Numbered from the stretch's first letter, positions 34,183 through 44,885 are shown. The stretch: DNA of 64,000 nt from Clostridium drakei (GCF_000633595.2 NZ_JIBU02000019.1:1-64000); one strand, 5' to 3'. The notes: generated from the letters alone by a model not told the origin. A program made the numbers and translations.

Positions 34183-34269
34183 TTTTAAATTAACATTAAT
34201 TGCTTGTGTGGGTAAAATTTAATTATATCATGTTTGAAACAAAATTTCAATAAAATTTACAAAAAACTA

Positions 34270-34607
34270 TTGACAACTATTAACTTAAAAGAATATAATA
34301 TACAAAAACAGTGATAAGGAAGAGTAAATGGCAAGCTGCTTTAAGAGAGAAGAACTCATTGGCTGAAAAGTTCTTTAGGTAAGAGGCATTGAAAACCACC
34401 TTTGAGTTGAATACTGAAATTATAGTAAGTATATCCGTTACCTGCGTTAAAGGATTTTGAGATAACAGTAAATATGCAGAAGGAAAATTTAAATTTCTTT
34501 AATTGCATAGCTTTAGTAATCTTTGCCTAAATAAGGCTTAGATACTGTTGAAGTTGGGTGGAACCGCGAAATAACACTCGTCCCATATTTATGAGATGAG
34601 TGTTTTT
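34270..34607 (+). ncRNA. T-box riboswitch 2 of the tandem pair upstream of thrS
   Basis: It has its own promoter (TTGACA 34270, TATAAT 34294, 18-bp spacer) and a second complete leader. The specifier ACT is at 34413-34415, again in GAATACTGAA. The T-box GTTGGGTGGAACCGCG is near 34553-34568 and a terminator follows (34574-34607). The sequence closely repeats T-box 1, which indicates duplication. thrS begins about 50 bases later. Confidence 0.93.
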
Positions 34608-34657
34608 ATTTTGTAAATAATTATAATTTAAATAAAAAAGATTAGGAGGAAAATATT

Positions 34658-36574
34658 ATGGTAAAAATCACTTTAAAAGATGGAAGTTTAATTGAGGTAG
34701 AAAAAGGAACAAAAGTAGCTGATGTAGCTGCTAAATTGAGCAAATCCCTAGCAAAAAAGGCTCTAGGAGCTAGAATAGATGGTGAAAGAGCAGAATTAAT
34801 GGCAGAAATTAATGATGATTGCAAACTTGAAATACTAACTTTTGATGATGAAGATGGAAAATGGATATTAAGACATACAGGTTCACATATACTTGCTCAA
34901 GCTGTAAAGAAAGTATATCCAGAAGTTAAATTAGCTATAGGACCAGCAATAGATACAGGATTTTATTATGACTTTGATGCAGAATTTTCTTTTACTCCAG
35001 AAATGCTTGAAAAAATAGAATCAGAAATGAACAAAATAATTAAAGAAGATTTAAAACTTGAAAGATTTGAACTTCCAAGAGAAGAAGCTATAAAATTAAT
35101 GCAAGAAAAGAAAGAATGTTATAAAGTTGAATTAATAAAAGATTTACCAGAAGATGCAGTAATATCTTTCTATAGACAAGGAGATTTTGTAGACTTGTGT
35201 GCAGGTCCTCATGTAGTATCAACAGGAAAGGTTAAAGCTGTAAGATTACTTTCTATTGCAGGTGCTTATTGGAAAGGCGACGAAAAGAACAAGATGCTTC
35301 AAAGAATTTATGGAACTGCTTTTGAGAAAAAAGCTGATCTTGATGCATATTTAAATATGTTAGAAGAAGCTAAGAAAAGAGATCATAGAAAGTTAGGTAA
35401 AGAATTAGATTTATTCAGTATGCATGAAGAAGGACCAGGATTCCCATTCTTCCACCCTAAGGGAATGATAGTAAGAAATACTCTTCAAAATTTCTGGAGG
35501 GAAATGCATACAGCTGCAGGATATGATGAAATAATGACTCCTGTAATTTTAAATGAAAAATTATGGAGACAATCAGGACATTGGGATCATTATAAAGAGA
35601 ACATGTATTTTACTAAAATTGACAATGAAGATTATGCTATAAAGCCAATGAACTGTCCTGGATCAATATTGGTTTATAAAAATACAATACACTCATATAG
35701 AGAATTACCTTTAAGATATGCTGAAATGGGTCTAGCACACAGACATGAGAAATCAGGTGCATTACACGGACTTATGAGAGTTAGATGCTTTACACAAGAT
35801 GATGCTCACTTATTCTTAGCAAAAGATAATATTACAGATGAAATAGTAAATGTTATAAGATTAATAGATGATTTTTATAAAGTATTTGGATTTGAATATT
35901 TTGTAGAACTTTCAACAAGACCAGAAGATTCTATGGGTAGTGATGAAGATTGGGAAGCAGCTACTAATGGATTAAGAGATGCATTAGATGCCATAGGTCT
36001 TAAGTATAAAGTTAATGAAGGAGATGGAGCGTTCTATGGTCCTAAGATAGATTTCCATTTAAAGGATTGTATAGGCAGAACTTGGCAGTGTGGAACTGTA
36101 CAGCTTGACTTCCAGATGCCAGAAAGATTTGACTTAACTTATATAGGTGCTGATGGAGAAAAACACAGACCAGTTATGGTTCACAGAGTTGTATTTGGTT
36201 CTATAGAAAGATTTATAGGAATATTAATAGAGCATTATGCAGGAGCATTCCCAGCTTGGCTTGCACCAGTACAAATTAAAATAATGAATATTACAGATGA
36301 TCAAATTGATTATGCAAATAAAGTTGCTCAAGAATTAAAGAAGAATAAATTAAGAGTAGAAGTAGATTTGAGAAATGAAAAAATTGGATACAAGATAAGA
36401 GAAGCTCAACTTCAAAAAGTTCCTTACATGCTTGTATTAGGTGATAAAGAGATGAAAGAAAATGCAGTAGCTGTAAGAAGTAGAAAGCTTGGAGATTTAG
36501 GCGCTATGGCTTTAGACCAATTTGTAGAAAAGATTAAAGGTGAAATTGACAGAAAAGAAAGTTCAGTAGATTAA
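34658..36574 (+). CDS. thrS: Threonyl-tRNA synthetase
   Basis: This 638-residue class II synthetase charges tRNA-Thr. Domains in order are TGS (1-60), editing domain with HTGSH and DLCAGPHV, catalytic core with motif 2 and zinc ligands (MNCPGS; GLMRVRCFTQDDAH), and the anticodon-binding domain (about 540-638). AGGAGGA precedes the ATG. Expression is governed by two T-box leaders with Thr specifiers. Confidence 0.98.
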   Translation: MVKITLKDGSLIEVEKGTKVADVAAKLSKSLAKKALGARIDGERAELMAEINDDCKLEILTFDDEDGKWILRHTGSHILAQAVKKVYPEVKLAIGPAIDTGFYYDFDAEFSFTPEMLEKIESEMNKIIKEDLKLERFELPREEAIKLMQEKKECYKVELIKDLPEDAVISFYRQGDFVDLCAGPHVVSTGKVKAVRLLSIAGAYWKGDEKNKMLQRIYGTAFEKKADLDAYLNMLEEAKKRDHRKLGKELDLFSMHEEGPGFPFFHPKGMIVRNTLQNFWREMHTAAGYDEIMTPVILNEKLWRQSGHWDHYKENMYFTKIDNEDYAIKPMNCPGSILVYKNTIHSYRELPLRYAEMGLAHRHEKSGALHGLMRVRCFTQDDAHLFLAKDNITDEIVNVIRLIDDFYKVFGFEYFVELSTRPEDSMGSDEDWEAATNGLRDALDAIGLKYKVNEGDGAFYGPKIDFHLKDCIGRTWQCGTVQLDFQMPERFDLTYIGADGEKHRPVMVHRVVFGSIERFIGILIEHYAGAFPAWLAPVQIKIMNITDDQIDYANKVAQELKKNKLRVEVDLRNEKIGYKIREAQLQKVPYMLVLGDKEMKENAVAVRSRKLGDLGAMALDQFVEKIKGEIDRKESSVD

Positions 36575-36585
36575 TGTAAAAAGTA

Positions 36586-36724
36586 TTGACAAATTAAAAG
36601 TAGTATAGTAAAATACTCTTTGTTAAGAAGAAACAGCCGTTTCTCACCTTACAGCAAAGCTAGTGAGGTTACTGCAATTTTTATTATGATTGTATTTTCA
36701 GGACGGCTTAAGCCGTCCTTTTTT
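36586..36724 (+). promoter_or_regulatory. Promoter and attenuator leader of infC-rpmI-rplT (L20-leader-like)
   Basis: TTGACA (36586-36591) and TAAAAT (36609-36614), 17-bp spacer, start a leader that ends in a perfect terminator (palindrome GGACGGCTTAAGCCGTCC, 36701-36718, then six T). AGCCGT at 36635-36640 can pair with ACGGCT inside the terminator arm, giving an alternative antiterminator fold. This layout fits L20 autoregulation seen in Firmicutes; the exact protein contact was not identified. Confidence 0.7.
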
Positions 36725-36770
36725 ATATGTTATAAAACATAAGCATAAAACCACCTGGGAGGTGAAAATT

Positions 36771-37283
36771 ATTAATAAAGATTTTCTTATGAATGAGGAA
36801 ATAAAAAACAAAGAATTAAGAGTTATTGGAGATGATGGTTCTCAGCTTGGAGTTATCTCATCAAGAGATGCACTTAAGATGGCTGAAGAAAAAGAATTGG
36901 ACTTAGTTATGATATCTCCAAATGCTAATCCACCAGTTTGCAAAATAATGGATTTTGGAAAATTTATTTATGAGCAAGCTAAAAAAGATAAAGATGCTAA
37001 GAAAAAACAAAAAGTTGTAACTCTTAAAGAAGTTAGACTTAGTCCTACTATAGAAGAACATGATGTTTCTATCAAAGCAAATAATGGACGAAAGTTCTTA
37101 GTTGCAGGTGATAAAGTAAAAGTCACTGTTAGATTTAGAGGTAGAGAAGCAGATTATTCTTTTACAGGTAGAAAAATATTAGATGCTTTTTATTCTAGAC
37201 TTGAGGATGTTTGTATAATAGAAAAACATGCTAAGCAAGAAGGAAGAAACATGATAATGATTTTAGCACCTAAGAAAGCATAA
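36771..37283 (+). CDS. infC: Translation initiation factor IF-3 with ATT start
   Basis: This factor of about 170 residues binds the 30S subunit and checks start codons. GGGAGGTG lies eight bases before ATT at 36771, followed by AATAAAGATTTTC. ATT is the rare start codon used by infC in several bacteria, giving self-control because IF-3 disfavors it. ATG 36792 ([11 protein letters not shown]) is the conservative alternative. The body has the IF-3 N domain ([12 protein letters not shown]) and C domain ([17 protein letters not shown]). An upstream ATG in this frame would run through the terminator and is not real. Confidence 0.95.
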   Translation: MNKDFLMNEEIKNKELRVIGDDGSQLGVISSRDALKMAEEKELDLVMISPNANPPVCKIMDFGKFIYEQAKKDKDAKKKQKVVTLKEVRLSPTIEEHDVSIKANNGRKFLVAGDKVKVTVRFRGREADYSFTGRKILDAFYSRLEDVCIIEKHAKQEGRNMIMILAPKKA

Positions 37284-37302
37284 TTGAGAGGAGGAATTTA
37301 TT

Positions 37303-37500
37303 ATGCCAAAAATGAAAACTAAAAGAAGTGCAGCAAAGAGGTTTAAAGTTACAGGAACAGGTAAACTTAAAAGGGCTAAAGCTTTCAAGAGCCATATATT
37401 AACAAAGAAGAGTGCAAAAACTAAGAGAAATCTTAGAAAAGCAGGCTACGTTTCAGTAACTCAAGAAAAAACAATGAAACAATTAATGCCTTATGTATAA
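37303..37500 (+). CDS. rpmI: 50S ribosomal protein L35
   Basis: This 65-residue basic protein begins [21 protein letters not shown], the classic L35 N-terminus. AGAGGAGGAA precedes the ATG, and it lies 19 bases after infC in the conserved infC-rpmI-rplT order. It assembles into the large ribosomal subunit. Confidence 0.98.
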   Translation: MPKMKTKRSAAKRFKVTGTGKLKRAKAFKSHILTKKSAKTKRNLRKAGYVSVTQEKTMKQLMPYV

Positions 37501-37527
37501 TAGATGGTTCGAAGGAGGGTTTTTTAA

Positions 37528-37887
37528 ATGGCAAGAGTAAAAAGAGCAGTAAATGCTCGTAAATATCATAAAAAAATATTAAAGCTTGCAAAAGGCTACT
37601 ATGGTGGTAAAAGCAAGTTATTTAAAACTGCTAATGAAACAGTTATAAGAGCATTAAGAAATGCTTATGTAGGAAGAAAGTTAAAGAAAAGAGATTTTAG
37701 AAAGCTTTGGATAGCTAGAATAAATGCTGCTACAAGAATAAGTGGACTTTCATATTCAAGATTTATGAATGGAATGAAGCTTGCAGGTATCAACATCAAT
37801 AGAAAAATGCTTTCAGAAATAGCTATAAATGATCCAAAGTCATTCGCTGAATTAGTTGAAATAGCTAAAAAACAATTAAACGCTTAA
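37528..37887 (+). CDS. rplT: 50S ribosomal protein L20
   Basis: This 119-residue protein has the [26 protein letters not shown] start and the [11 protein letters not shown] helix typical of L20. It assembles into the 50S subunit early. It probably represses its own operon by binding the leader at 36620-36724. GAAGGAGGG precedes the ATG. Confidence 0.98.
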   Translation: MARVKRAVNARKYHKKILKLAKGYYGGKSKLFKTANETVIRALRNAYVGRKLKKRDFRKLWIARINAATRISGLSYSRFMNGMKLAGININRKMLSEIAINDPKSFAELVEIAKKQLNA

Positions 37888-37901
37888 TTTAATACTTACA
37901 T

Positions 37902-37933
37902 AAAAAATACAGCTATAAATGCTGTATTTTTTT
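37902..37933 (+). terminator. Terminator of infC-rpmI-rplT
   Basis: AAAATACAGC (37904-37913) and GCTGTATTTT (37921-37930) form a stem with a 7-base loop, followed by T residues. Confidence 0.85.
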
Positions 37934-38020
37934 AAGTTACATAGAAAGTATATTGATATAAAAATTAATTAAGTGTAAATATATATGTTTTGATTTATAA
38001 TTTTGTGAAGGTTGAGTGTT

Positions 38021-38803
38021 ATGGAAGTAATTATAAGTAAAGATAATTCATTAATAAAGGAAACAAAAAAATTAAAAGAAAAAAAGCATAGGACTAAGAA
38101 TAATCAGTTTCTAATTGAAGGTTTCAGATTTGTTGAGGAAGCTTTAAAATCAGAATTTAAAGTACCGATGATTTTTGTAGGCGAGAATAATAAAAGTAGG
38201 TTTGAAAGTTTTGATATCGAAAGTAAACTTCAAAAAAGCACTAAGGTTTACTGGGTTTCGGAAAAGGTATTAAATCTTTTAAGTGATACAGAAACTCCAC
38301 AAGGTATAACTGCAGTAGTGGATAATAAAGAATTAAATGTGGAAAACAAAGAAGGATTTTATGTGCTTGTGGATAAAGTTCAGGATCCAGGGAATATGGG
38401 TACTATTATAAGAACTGCTCATGCGTCCAAAGCTCTTGGGGTAATAATTACTAAAGGTACTGTAGATATATACAATGAAAAGACCTTAAGATCAACTATG
38501 GGATCAATATTCCATGTACCTGTAATACAGGATAATGATTTAAATAAAGTAAACTTTCTAAAAGAAAAAGGATTTAAATTAGTTGCTAGTTCACTTGATA
38601 CAGATAAGAATTTTTATGATGTGAATTTAAAAGGGAAAAAAATAATAGCTGTTGGCAATGAAGGTAGCGGCATAAGTGATGACATATACAATATGGCTGA
38701 TATAAAGGTGAAGATACCAATGCCAGGAGGAGCAGAGTCTCTCAATGTAGCTGTAGCTGCTGGAGTTATGATGTTTGAAGTTATACGTCAGAGTCTTACA
38801 TAG
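38021..38803 (+). CDS. TrmH/SpoU-family RNA 2'-O-methyltransferase
   Basis: This 260-residue protein has an N-terminal L30e-like substrate-binding part (LIEGFRFVEEALKS) and a C-terminal SPOUT knot. The knot shows LVDKVQDPGNMGTIIRTA (motif 1), AVGNEGSGIS (motif 2) and VKIPMPGGAESLNVAVAAGVMMFE (motif 3). It methylates ribose in rRNA or tRNA using SAM; the exact site is unknown. ATG 38021 has GAAGG upstream; a TTG at 38012 is in frame but unlikely. In Bacillus a homologue (ysgA) also sits upstream of pheST. Confidence 0.9.
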   Translation: MEVIISKDNSLIKETKKLKEKKHRTKNNQFLIEGFRFVEEALKSEFKVPMIFVGENNKSRFESFDIESKLQKSTKVYWVSEKVLNLLSDTETPQGITAVVDNKELNVENKEGFYVLVDKVQDPGNMGTIIRTAHASKALGVIITKGTVDIYNEKTLRSTMGSIFHVPVIQDNDLNKVNFLKEKGFKLVASSLDTDKNFYDVNLKGKKIIAVGNEGSGISDDIYNMADIKVKIPMPGGAESLNVAVAAGVMMFEVIRQSLT

Positions 38804-38824
38804 TGAAAAAATAAAAAATTTGTA

Positions 38825-39119
38825 TTGACAATGTAAAGTTATATATGTAAAATAGTAAAATAAGTTAAGAAATATTAAACTATGATAAAGAGAGTAGATA
38901 TATAATTTTTAGAGAGAGAGAAGGTCAGCGGCTGAAAGCCTTCTTAAAAAGTTTATATATTGAAGTTCACTTTAGAGTTCTAATTGTGAAATTTTAAGTA
39001 GCAGTTAGCGGTTAAAACCGATATATTTACAAAGAGGGTATTGTTTTTATAAATATAATGATATCAATTTGGGTGGTAACGCGGATAATGTCCGTCCCTT
39101 TGTTAGGGACGGATTTTTT
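38825..39119 (+). ncRNA. T-box riboswitch upstream of pheST
   Basis: Promoter TTGACA (38825) and TAAAAT (38848), 17-bp spacer, leads a T-box leader. The probable specifier TTC (Phe) is at 38978-38980 in GAGTTCTAA, the T-box TTTGGGTGGTAACGCGG is near 39068-39084, and the terminator stem TCCGTCCCT/AGGGACGGA (39091-39113) has a T run. It should sense uncharged tRNA-Phe. Of the 420-base gap, nothing else is visible between 39120 and the pheS ribosome site. Confidence 0.92.
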
Positions 39120-39223
39120 ATATGTATGAAGTTAAACTATATGTGTTTGAAATTTAGTTTAATTTATATAGCAGCATTTAGCTGGTATTAGAATGTACAA
39201 CAAAATGTGAAAGGAGAAAAAAC

Positions 39224-40243
39224 ATGAAAGAAAAATTAGAACTTATAAAGAGTAATGCTTTAGAAAAAATAAAAAATATTTCAAGCAGCTCTGAATTTGA
39301 AAACATAAGAGTAAAATACCTTGGAAAAAAAGGTGAATTAACACAAATACTTAGAGGTATGGGAGCTCTCTCAGCAGAAGAAAGACCTGCAGTTGGAAAA
39401 ATAGCAAATGAGGTAAGAGCAGTATTAGAAAATGCCATAGAAGAAGGAATCAATAACATTAAAAATAAAGAAAAAAAGGCAAGACTTCAAAATGAAGTAA
39501 TAGATATTTCTATGCCAGGAATAAAACAAAATTTAGGAAGAAGACATCCATTAGAACAAACTCTAAATGAGATGAAAGATATATTTATAACTATGGGTTT
39601 CACTATAGAAGACGGTCCAGAGGTAGAACTAGATTATTATAACTTTGAAGCATTAAATATACCTAAGAATCATCCAGCAAGAGGTGAACAAGATACTTTC
39701 TATATAAATGACAACATAGTTTTGAGAACTCAAACTTCTCCAATACAAATTAGAACTATGGAAAAAGAAAAACCACCAATAAAAATGATATCTCCAGGAA
39801 AAGTATATCGTTCAGATGCTGTAGATGCTACCCATTCACCAATATTTTATCAAATGGAAGGCTTAGTAGTAGATAAAGGCGTTACTTTTGCAGATTTAAA
39901 GGGTACTCTTGAACTATTTGCAAAAAAGATGTTTGGAGATAAAGTTAAAACTAAATTTAGACCACATCATTTCCCATTTACAGAACCTTCAGCAGAAATG
40001 GATGCTACTTGCTTTGTATGTGGTGGTAAAGGATGTAGAGTATGTAAAGGAGAAGGTTGGATTGAACTTTTAGGTTGTGGAATGGTTCATCCAGATGTCC
40101 TAAGAAATTGTGGTATAGATCCAGAAGTATATAGTGGATTTGCTTTTGGTTTTGGTGTAGATAGAATGGTTATGCTTAAGTATGGCCTTGATGATATAAG
40201 ACAGTTATATGAAAGTGATATGAGATTTTTAAATCAATTTTAA
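39224..40243 (+). CDS. pheS: Phenylalanyl-tRNA synthetase alpha subunit
   Basis: This 339-residue catalytic subunit pairs with PheT in an alpha2-beta2 enzyme. It has an N-terminal coiled coil (1-85), motif 2 ([21 protein letters not shown]) and motif 3 ([13 protein letters not shown]). [12 protein letters not shown]-like cluster ([16 protein letters not shown]) near 264-280 is common in Firmicute PheS. AAAGGAGA precedes the ATG. Confidence 0.98.
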   Translation: MKEKLELIKSNALEKIKNISSSSEFENIRVKYLGKKGELTQILRGMGALSAEERPAVGKIANEVRAVLENAIEEGINNIKNKEKKARLQNEVIDISMPGIKQNLGRRHPLEQTLNEMKDIFITMGFTIEDGPEVELDYYNFEALNIPKNHPARGEQDTFYINDNIVLRTQTSPIQIRTMEKEKPPIKMISPGKVYRSDAVDATHSPIFYQMEGLVVDKGVTFADLKGTLELFAKKMFGDKVKTKFRPHHFPFTEPSAEMDATCFVCGGKGCRVCKGEGWIELLGCGMVHPDVLRNCGIDPEVYSGFAFGFGVDRMVMLKYGLDDIRQLYESDMRFLNQF

Positions 40244-40293
40244 TGAAAACAATATAGTGATATAACAAAAACACTAAAAAGGAGAGAATATAA

Positions 40294-42675
40294 ATGAAGG
40301 TTCCAGTTAAATGGTTAAAAGATTATGTGGATATAGATATTCCAGCTAAAGAGCTTGGAGATAGACTTACTTTGAGTGGTTCCAAGGTTGAAGGTATAGA
40401 AACTACAGGAGAAGAAATTCAAAATGTAGTTACAGGAAAAATAGTAGAGATAGTTAAACATCCGGAAGCTGATAAATTATCTATATGTCAGGTAGATATA
40501 AATAAAGAAGAGTTATTACAAATTGTTACGGCAGCAACTAATATGAAAGAACAGGATGTAATTCCAGTAGCACTTCATGGTTCTACATTACATGGTGGAC
40601 TCAAGATAAAAAAAGGCAAACTTAGAGGAGAAGTTTCTAATGGTATGTTTTGCTCAGAAGAAGAGCTTGGAATAGCTGGAGATGAACCAGTTCATGGCCT
40701 TATGATACTTCCACAAGACACACCATTAGGTAAAGATATAAAAGAAGTTTTAGATATGACAAGTTCTGTAATAGATTTTGAAATAACTTCAAATAGACCT
40801 GATTGTTTAAGTGTTGTAGGAATTGCAAGAGAAACTGCTGCAACTTTAGGTGGCAGAAAGTATAAAATGCCAGAACTAAAATTTGAAGCTGTATGCAAAG
40901 ATAACATAAAGGATGAATTAAAAGTAGATATAAAAGATGAGCTTTGCAGAAGATACATGGCAAGAGGCGTTAAGAATATTAAAATTCAACCATCACCAGG
41001 TTGGATGCAGGATAGATTGCTAGAAGCTGGAGTAAGACCAATAAATAATATAGTAGATATCACAAATTTTGTTATGTTAGAGCTTGGTCAGCCTATGCAC
41101 GCTTTCGATGCGAGACAGATAACGTCTAAAAATATAGTAGTGGAAAGAGCGCTAGATGGAGAAAAGTTTATAACTTTAGATGATGAAGAAAGAATTTTAG
41201 ATTCAAATGTACTTAATATAAAAGATGGAGATAGAACTATAGGACTTGCTGGAATAATGGGTGGATTAAATTCAGAGGTTCAAGATGATACTACTTCAAT
41301 AATATTTGAAAGTGCAACTTTTGATGGAACAAATATAAGGATCTCAGCTAATAAATTAGCACTTAGAACAGAAGCATCTTCAAGATTTGAAAAAGACTTG
41401 GATCCAAACTTAGCAGAAATTGCTTTAAATAGAGCTTGTTACTTAGTAGAAGAGTTAGAAGCTGGCGAAGTTATGGAAGGTACTATTGATGTTTACACAG
41501 AAAAGGTAGAAAGACATACTTTAGAAGTTGATGCTAATTGGATAAATACATTTTTAGGTACAGATATATCAAAAGAAGATATGAAAGAGTATTTAGACAG
41601 ATTAGAACTAAAGACACAAATTAAAGAGGATAATTTAGTTATAGATGTTCCAACATTTAGATCAGATATAAATATAAGAGAAGATGTAGCAGAGGAAGTA
41701 GCAAGAATATATGGATATAATAATATTCCAACTACTATAATAAGAAGTGTAAATGCAAGAGGCGGAAAAAGTGTAAAACAAAAATTAGATGATAAATTAG
41801 TAGAAACTTTAATGTGCAGTGGACTTAATCAATCTATAAGCTATTCTTTTGTAAGTCCTAAGGTGTTTGATAAAATCCTCTTATCTAAAGATAGTGATTT
41901 AAGAAAAGTTGTAGCTGTAAAAAATCCATTAGGTGAAGATTATAGTATAATGAGAACAACAACTGTACCTTCTATGATGGAAGCATTAGGAAGAAACTAT
42001 TCGAGAAATAACACATATGTAAGACTTTTTGAAATGGGTAAAATATATATTCCAAATCAGGATGAAAATAAACTTCCAGAAGAGAGAAATTTAGTTACCC
42101 TAGGATTATATGGAGATGCAGATTATTTCCATGTAAAAGGAGTAGTTGAAAATATACTTGAAAATTTAGGAATTGACAAGTTTTCATTCAAAAGAGAAAG
42201 TGAAAATCCTAGTTTCCATCCAGGTAAAACAGCAGCACTTTATATAAAGAAGGATTTAGTAGGTATTTTAGGAGAAATCCATCCTGATGTAGCAGAAAAC
42301 TATGGTGTTGATGAAAGATGTTATATTGCAGAATTAAATGTAGATGTATTATATAAATATGCAAATATGGATAAGAAGTATAAGGCAATTCCTAAGTTTC
42401 CTGCAGTAACAAGAGATATGGCCATATTGGTAGATGACAGTATACTTGTGCATGATATTGAAGAAATAATGAATAAGCAGGGTGGACATTTATTAGAAAG
42501 TATAAAATTATTTGATGTATATAAGGGAGAGCAAATACCAGAAGGTAAGAAGAGTATAGCTTATTCACTTATATATAGAGAAGAGAATAAAACTTTAACA
42601 GATAATGAAGTAAATAAAGTTCATGATAAAATAGTTAGAACATTGGAAAATAGACTTGGAGCACAACTTAGGTAG
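40294..42675 (+). CDS. pheT: Phenylalanyl-tRNA synthetase beta subunit
   Basis: This 793-residue subunit has, in order, an EMAP-type tRNA-binding domain (about 40-150), B3/B4 editing domain (about 205-375), B5 domain (about 400-475), catalytic-like core (about 480-680) and a C-terminal FDX-ACB anticodon domain (about 695-793, [15 protein letters not shown]). It lies 50 bases after pheS in the same T-box-controlled operon; AAAAGGAGAG precedes the ATG. Note the separate B3/B4-domain gene at 30689. Confidence 0.98.
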   Translation: MKVPVKWLKDYVDIDIPAKELGDRLTLSGSKVEGIETTGEEIQNVVTGKIVEIVKHPEADKLSICQVDINKEELLQIVTAATNMKEQDVIPVALHGSTLHGGLKIKKGKLRGEVSNGMFCSEEELGIAGDEPVHGLMILPQDTPLGKDIKEVLDMTSSVIDFEITSNRPDCLSVVGIARETAATLGGRKYKMPELKFEAVCKDNIKDELKVDIKDELCRRYMARGVKNIKIQPSPGWMQDRLLEAGVRPINNIVDITNFVMLELGQPMHAFDARQITSKNIVVERALDGEKFITLDDEERILDSNVLNIKDGDRTIGLAGIMGGLNSEVQDDTTSIIFESATFDGTNIRISANKLALRTEASSRFEKDLDPNLAEIALNRACYLVEELEAGEVMEGTIDVYTEKVERHTLEVDANWINTFLGTDISKEDMKEYLDRLELKTQIKEDNLVIDVPTFRSDINIREDVAEEVARIYGYNNIPTTIIRSVNARGGKSVKQKLDDKLVETLMCSGLNQSISYSFVSPKVFDKILLSKDSDLRKVVAVKNPLGEDYSIMRTTTVPSMMEALGRNYSRNNTYVRLFEMGKIYIPNQDENKLPEERNLVTLGLYGDADYFHVKGVVENILENLGIDKFSFKRESENPSFHPGKTAALYIKKDLVGILGEIHPDVAENYGVDERCYIAELNVDVLYKYANMDKKYKAIPKFPAVTRDMAILVDDSILVHDIEEIMNKQGGHLLESIKLFDVYKGEQIPEGKKSIAYSLIYREENKTLTDNEVNKVHDKIVRTLENRLGAQLR

Positions 42676-42691
42676 TGTATAAGTAAATATG

Positions 42692-42728
42692 AAGCTTTGT
42701 GTAAATTTAATTTTACACAAAGCTTTAT
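42692..42728 (+). terminator. Terminator after pheT
   Basis: AAGCTTTGTGTAAA and TTTACACAAAGCTT form a perfect 14-bp stem with a 6-base loop. The following U tract is weak (TATATATA). Confidence 0.7.
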
Positions 42729-42871
42729 ATATACATTGAAGTTTTATTCAAAATGCTGTAAAATTTAGGTAATGATGTTATTCAAATAATAGGTTTAATA
42801 TATCCAAGTTTTATGATAGAATAAGGTTATATAAAACTGTAATAAATAGAGTTATCTAAGAGGGTGTTTAC

Positions 42872-43477
42872 ATGAATGTTATAACCGTTAAGATAAATGG
42901 AATAGAATATAATTTAAAAGGTGATGAACAAGAAGAATATTTACATAAAGTTGCGGGCTATGTAGATAAGAAAGTTAAAAATATATTAGAGAATAATGGT
43001 AAGCTTAGTACATCATCAGCAGCAATTCTTTCAGCAATAAATATAGTGGATGATATGTTTAAAAAGCAAAAGGAATATGAAAGGCTTTATAATGATTTTG
43101 AACAAATGACTAAGTTACAAAAAAGTTATGAAGAACAAATTCAATCTTTAAAAAAGCAATTGAAACATATGGAAGAATATAATGCAGAGCTTCAGCAAAA
43201 ATTAAAAAATGATGTGAATGCCCAGTATTTGGAGCAAAAAGATCAGCATATAGAAAAATTAATGAAAGAAATGGAAGTTATGCAGAATACAGCTCAAAAA
43301 TATATGAAAGAAAATACGGAAATTAAATCGGAAAATAAAGAAATAAAATTTCAATTACAGTCTTCTAAGTATAAAATTATAGATTTACAGCATAAGCTAT
43401 TAGAAAACCAAATAAGTTTAGCACAAGAGAAAAAAAAAAATAATCCTTTATTGAATAGTCAACAAGGGGCTAAATAA
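42872..43477 (+). CDS. zapA: Cell division protein ZapA with extended coiled coil
   Basis: This 201-residue protein has a ZapA domain (1-75; VKINGIEYNLKGDEQEEYLHKVAGYVDKKV), which bundles FtsZ filaments at midcell. A long coiled-coil tail (about 70-190), rich in Lys, Glu and Gln, follows. The tail is longer than in E. coli ZapA (about 109 residues) but usual in clostridia. GAGGGTG precedes the ATG. It lies downstream of pheT, as in Bacillus. Confidence 0.9.
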   Translation: MNVITVKINGIEYNLKGDEQEEYLHKVAGYVDKKVKNILENNGKLSTSSAAILSAINIVDDMFKKQKEYERLYNDFEQMTKLQKSYEEQIQSLKKQLKHMEEYNAELQQKLKNDVNAQYLEQKDQHIEKLMKEMEVMQNTAQKYMKENTEIKSENKEIKFQLQSSKYKIIDLQHKLLENQISLAQEKKKNNPLLNSQQGAK

Positions 43478-43516
43478 AAACAAGTACTTTCATATATGGA
43501 AGTGCTTGTTTTTTTA
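43476..43516 (+). terminator. Terminator after zapA
   Basis: AACAAGTACTT and AAGTGCTTGTT form a stem (one G-T pair) followed by seven T. Confidence 0.82.
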
Positions 43517-43692
43517 TATGAATAATTTAACAAATTAATGATTATATACATAATATAAAGTAAAAATGAAGCATAAAATAATGATATTCAGCCTAGAAGC
43601 TTTATATTAAATAGTCTTACAAAATAATAATTAAATCTATAAATTATTATAAAGTAAAGCTTAACAAATTTAACTGATTTAAGGAGGAAATT

Positions 43693-44829
43693 ATGATTTA
43701 TTTAGATAATGCTGCAACTACTTTTCCTAAGCCTAATGAAGTCTACAAAGAGGTTTTAAATTGTATGGAAAATTATGCAGCAAATCCAGGAAGAAGTTCG
43801 CATAAGTTAGCAATAAAGGCTCAATCTAAGATTATGGAAACTAGAGAAATGATAAAAGAAATTTTTAACATTCCTGATCCTTTTCAAATAGTTTTTACAA
43901 GTAATGCAACTGAGTCATTAAATATAGGAATTAAAGGAATTTTGAAAAGTGGTGATCATGTAATAAGCACAGTGATTGAGCATAATTCAGTACTGAGACC
44001 TTTAAACAGCTTGATGAAAAAAGGAATAGAAGTTACATTACTTAAAGTGGATAAAAATGGTCACATAGATTTAGATAAAATAAAACAGCAAATAAAAACA
44101 AATACAAAATTAATAATTATAAATCATGCTTCAAATGTTATAGGAACTGTACAACCTATATCAGCTATTGGAAAAATAGCAAAAGATGCAGGTGTTTTAT
44201 TTATGGTAGATGCATCTCAAAGTGCAGGAACTATAAATATAGATGTAGAAGAAAGTAATATAGATTTACTAGCATTTCCTGGACATAAGGGATTATTTGG
44301 TCCACAAGGCACAGGAGGTTTATTTATAAGAGATGAAGCTCAAGTAGAATCATTTAAAGAAGGTGGAACTGGAAGTAACTCAAGTGATATGAAACAGCCT
44401 GATTTTATGCCAGATAAATTTGAAAGTGGAACATTAAATACACCAGGTATTGCAGGATTATGTGAAGGAATAAAATTTATTGAAAAAATTGGAATGAAAG
44501 AGATTTATAAACATGAAGCGCTATTAACAGAGTATTTGTTAGTAGAATTGAAAAAGCTTGATTATGTAAAAATTTATGGCCCAAATGATTTAAAAGATAG
44601 GTGTGCAGTAGTTTCAATCAATATTGACGGAGTGGATAGTTCAACAGTTGGTTATAAGCTCAATGAAAAAGGCATAGCTGTAAGAACAGGATATCATTGT
44701 GCACCATTAATTCATAATATTATAGGAACTAATAACAAAGGTACAGTAAGAATAAGTCCAGGGTATTTTAATACTTTTAAAGATATAGAAACAATACTAA
44801 AAAGTATAGTGGATATATATAAGCAATAA
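43693..44829 (+). CDS. Class V aminotransferase, cysteine desulfurase family
   Basis: This 378-residue PLP enzyme resembles cysteine desulfurases and selenocysteine lyases. It begins MIYLDNAATTFPKPNEV, has HNSVLRPL, VDASQSAG and PGHKGLFGPQGTGG with the Schiff-base lysine at K199. Near the C end RTGYHCAPLIHNIIG carries the Cys that could take the persulfide. AAGGAGGA precedes the ATG. It stands between terminators, with no Fe-S scaffold gene beside it, so its sulfur or selenium acceptor is unknown. Confidence 0.87.
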   Translation: MIYLDNAATTFPKPNEVYKEVLNCMENYAANPGRSSHKLAIKAQSKIMETREMIKEIFNIPDPFQIVFTSNATESLNIGIKGILKSGDHVISTVIEHNSVLRPLNSLMKKGIEVTLLKVDKNGHIDLDKIKQQIKTNTKLIIINHASNVIGTVQPISAIGKIAKDAGVLFMVDASQSAGTINIDVEESNIDLLAFPGHKGLFGPQGTGGLFIRDEAQVESFKEGGTGSNSSDMKQPDFMPDKFESGTLNTPGIAGLCEGIKFIEKIGMKEIYKHEALLTEYLLVELKKLDYVKIYGPNDLKDRCAVVSINIDGVDSSTVGYKLNEKGIAVRTGYHCAPLIHNIIGTNNKGTVRISPGYFNTFKDIETILKSIVDIYKQ

Positions 44830-44841
44830 GTATAATTTAGT

Positions 44842-44885
44842 GTAAATAAACGATTTGAGGTATTCTCAAATCGTTTATTTACATA
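44842..44885. terminator. Terminator after the class V aminotransferase gene
   Basis: A perfect 18-bp inverted repeat (44842-44859 with 44865-44882; arms GTAAATAAACGATTTGAG and complement) around a 5-base loop. Confidence 0.7.

Noticed and set aside
36690-36770. N-terminal extension of IF-3 from an upstream ATG
   Set aside because: The frame passes through the leader terminator and ribosome site; no homologous sequence is expected there.
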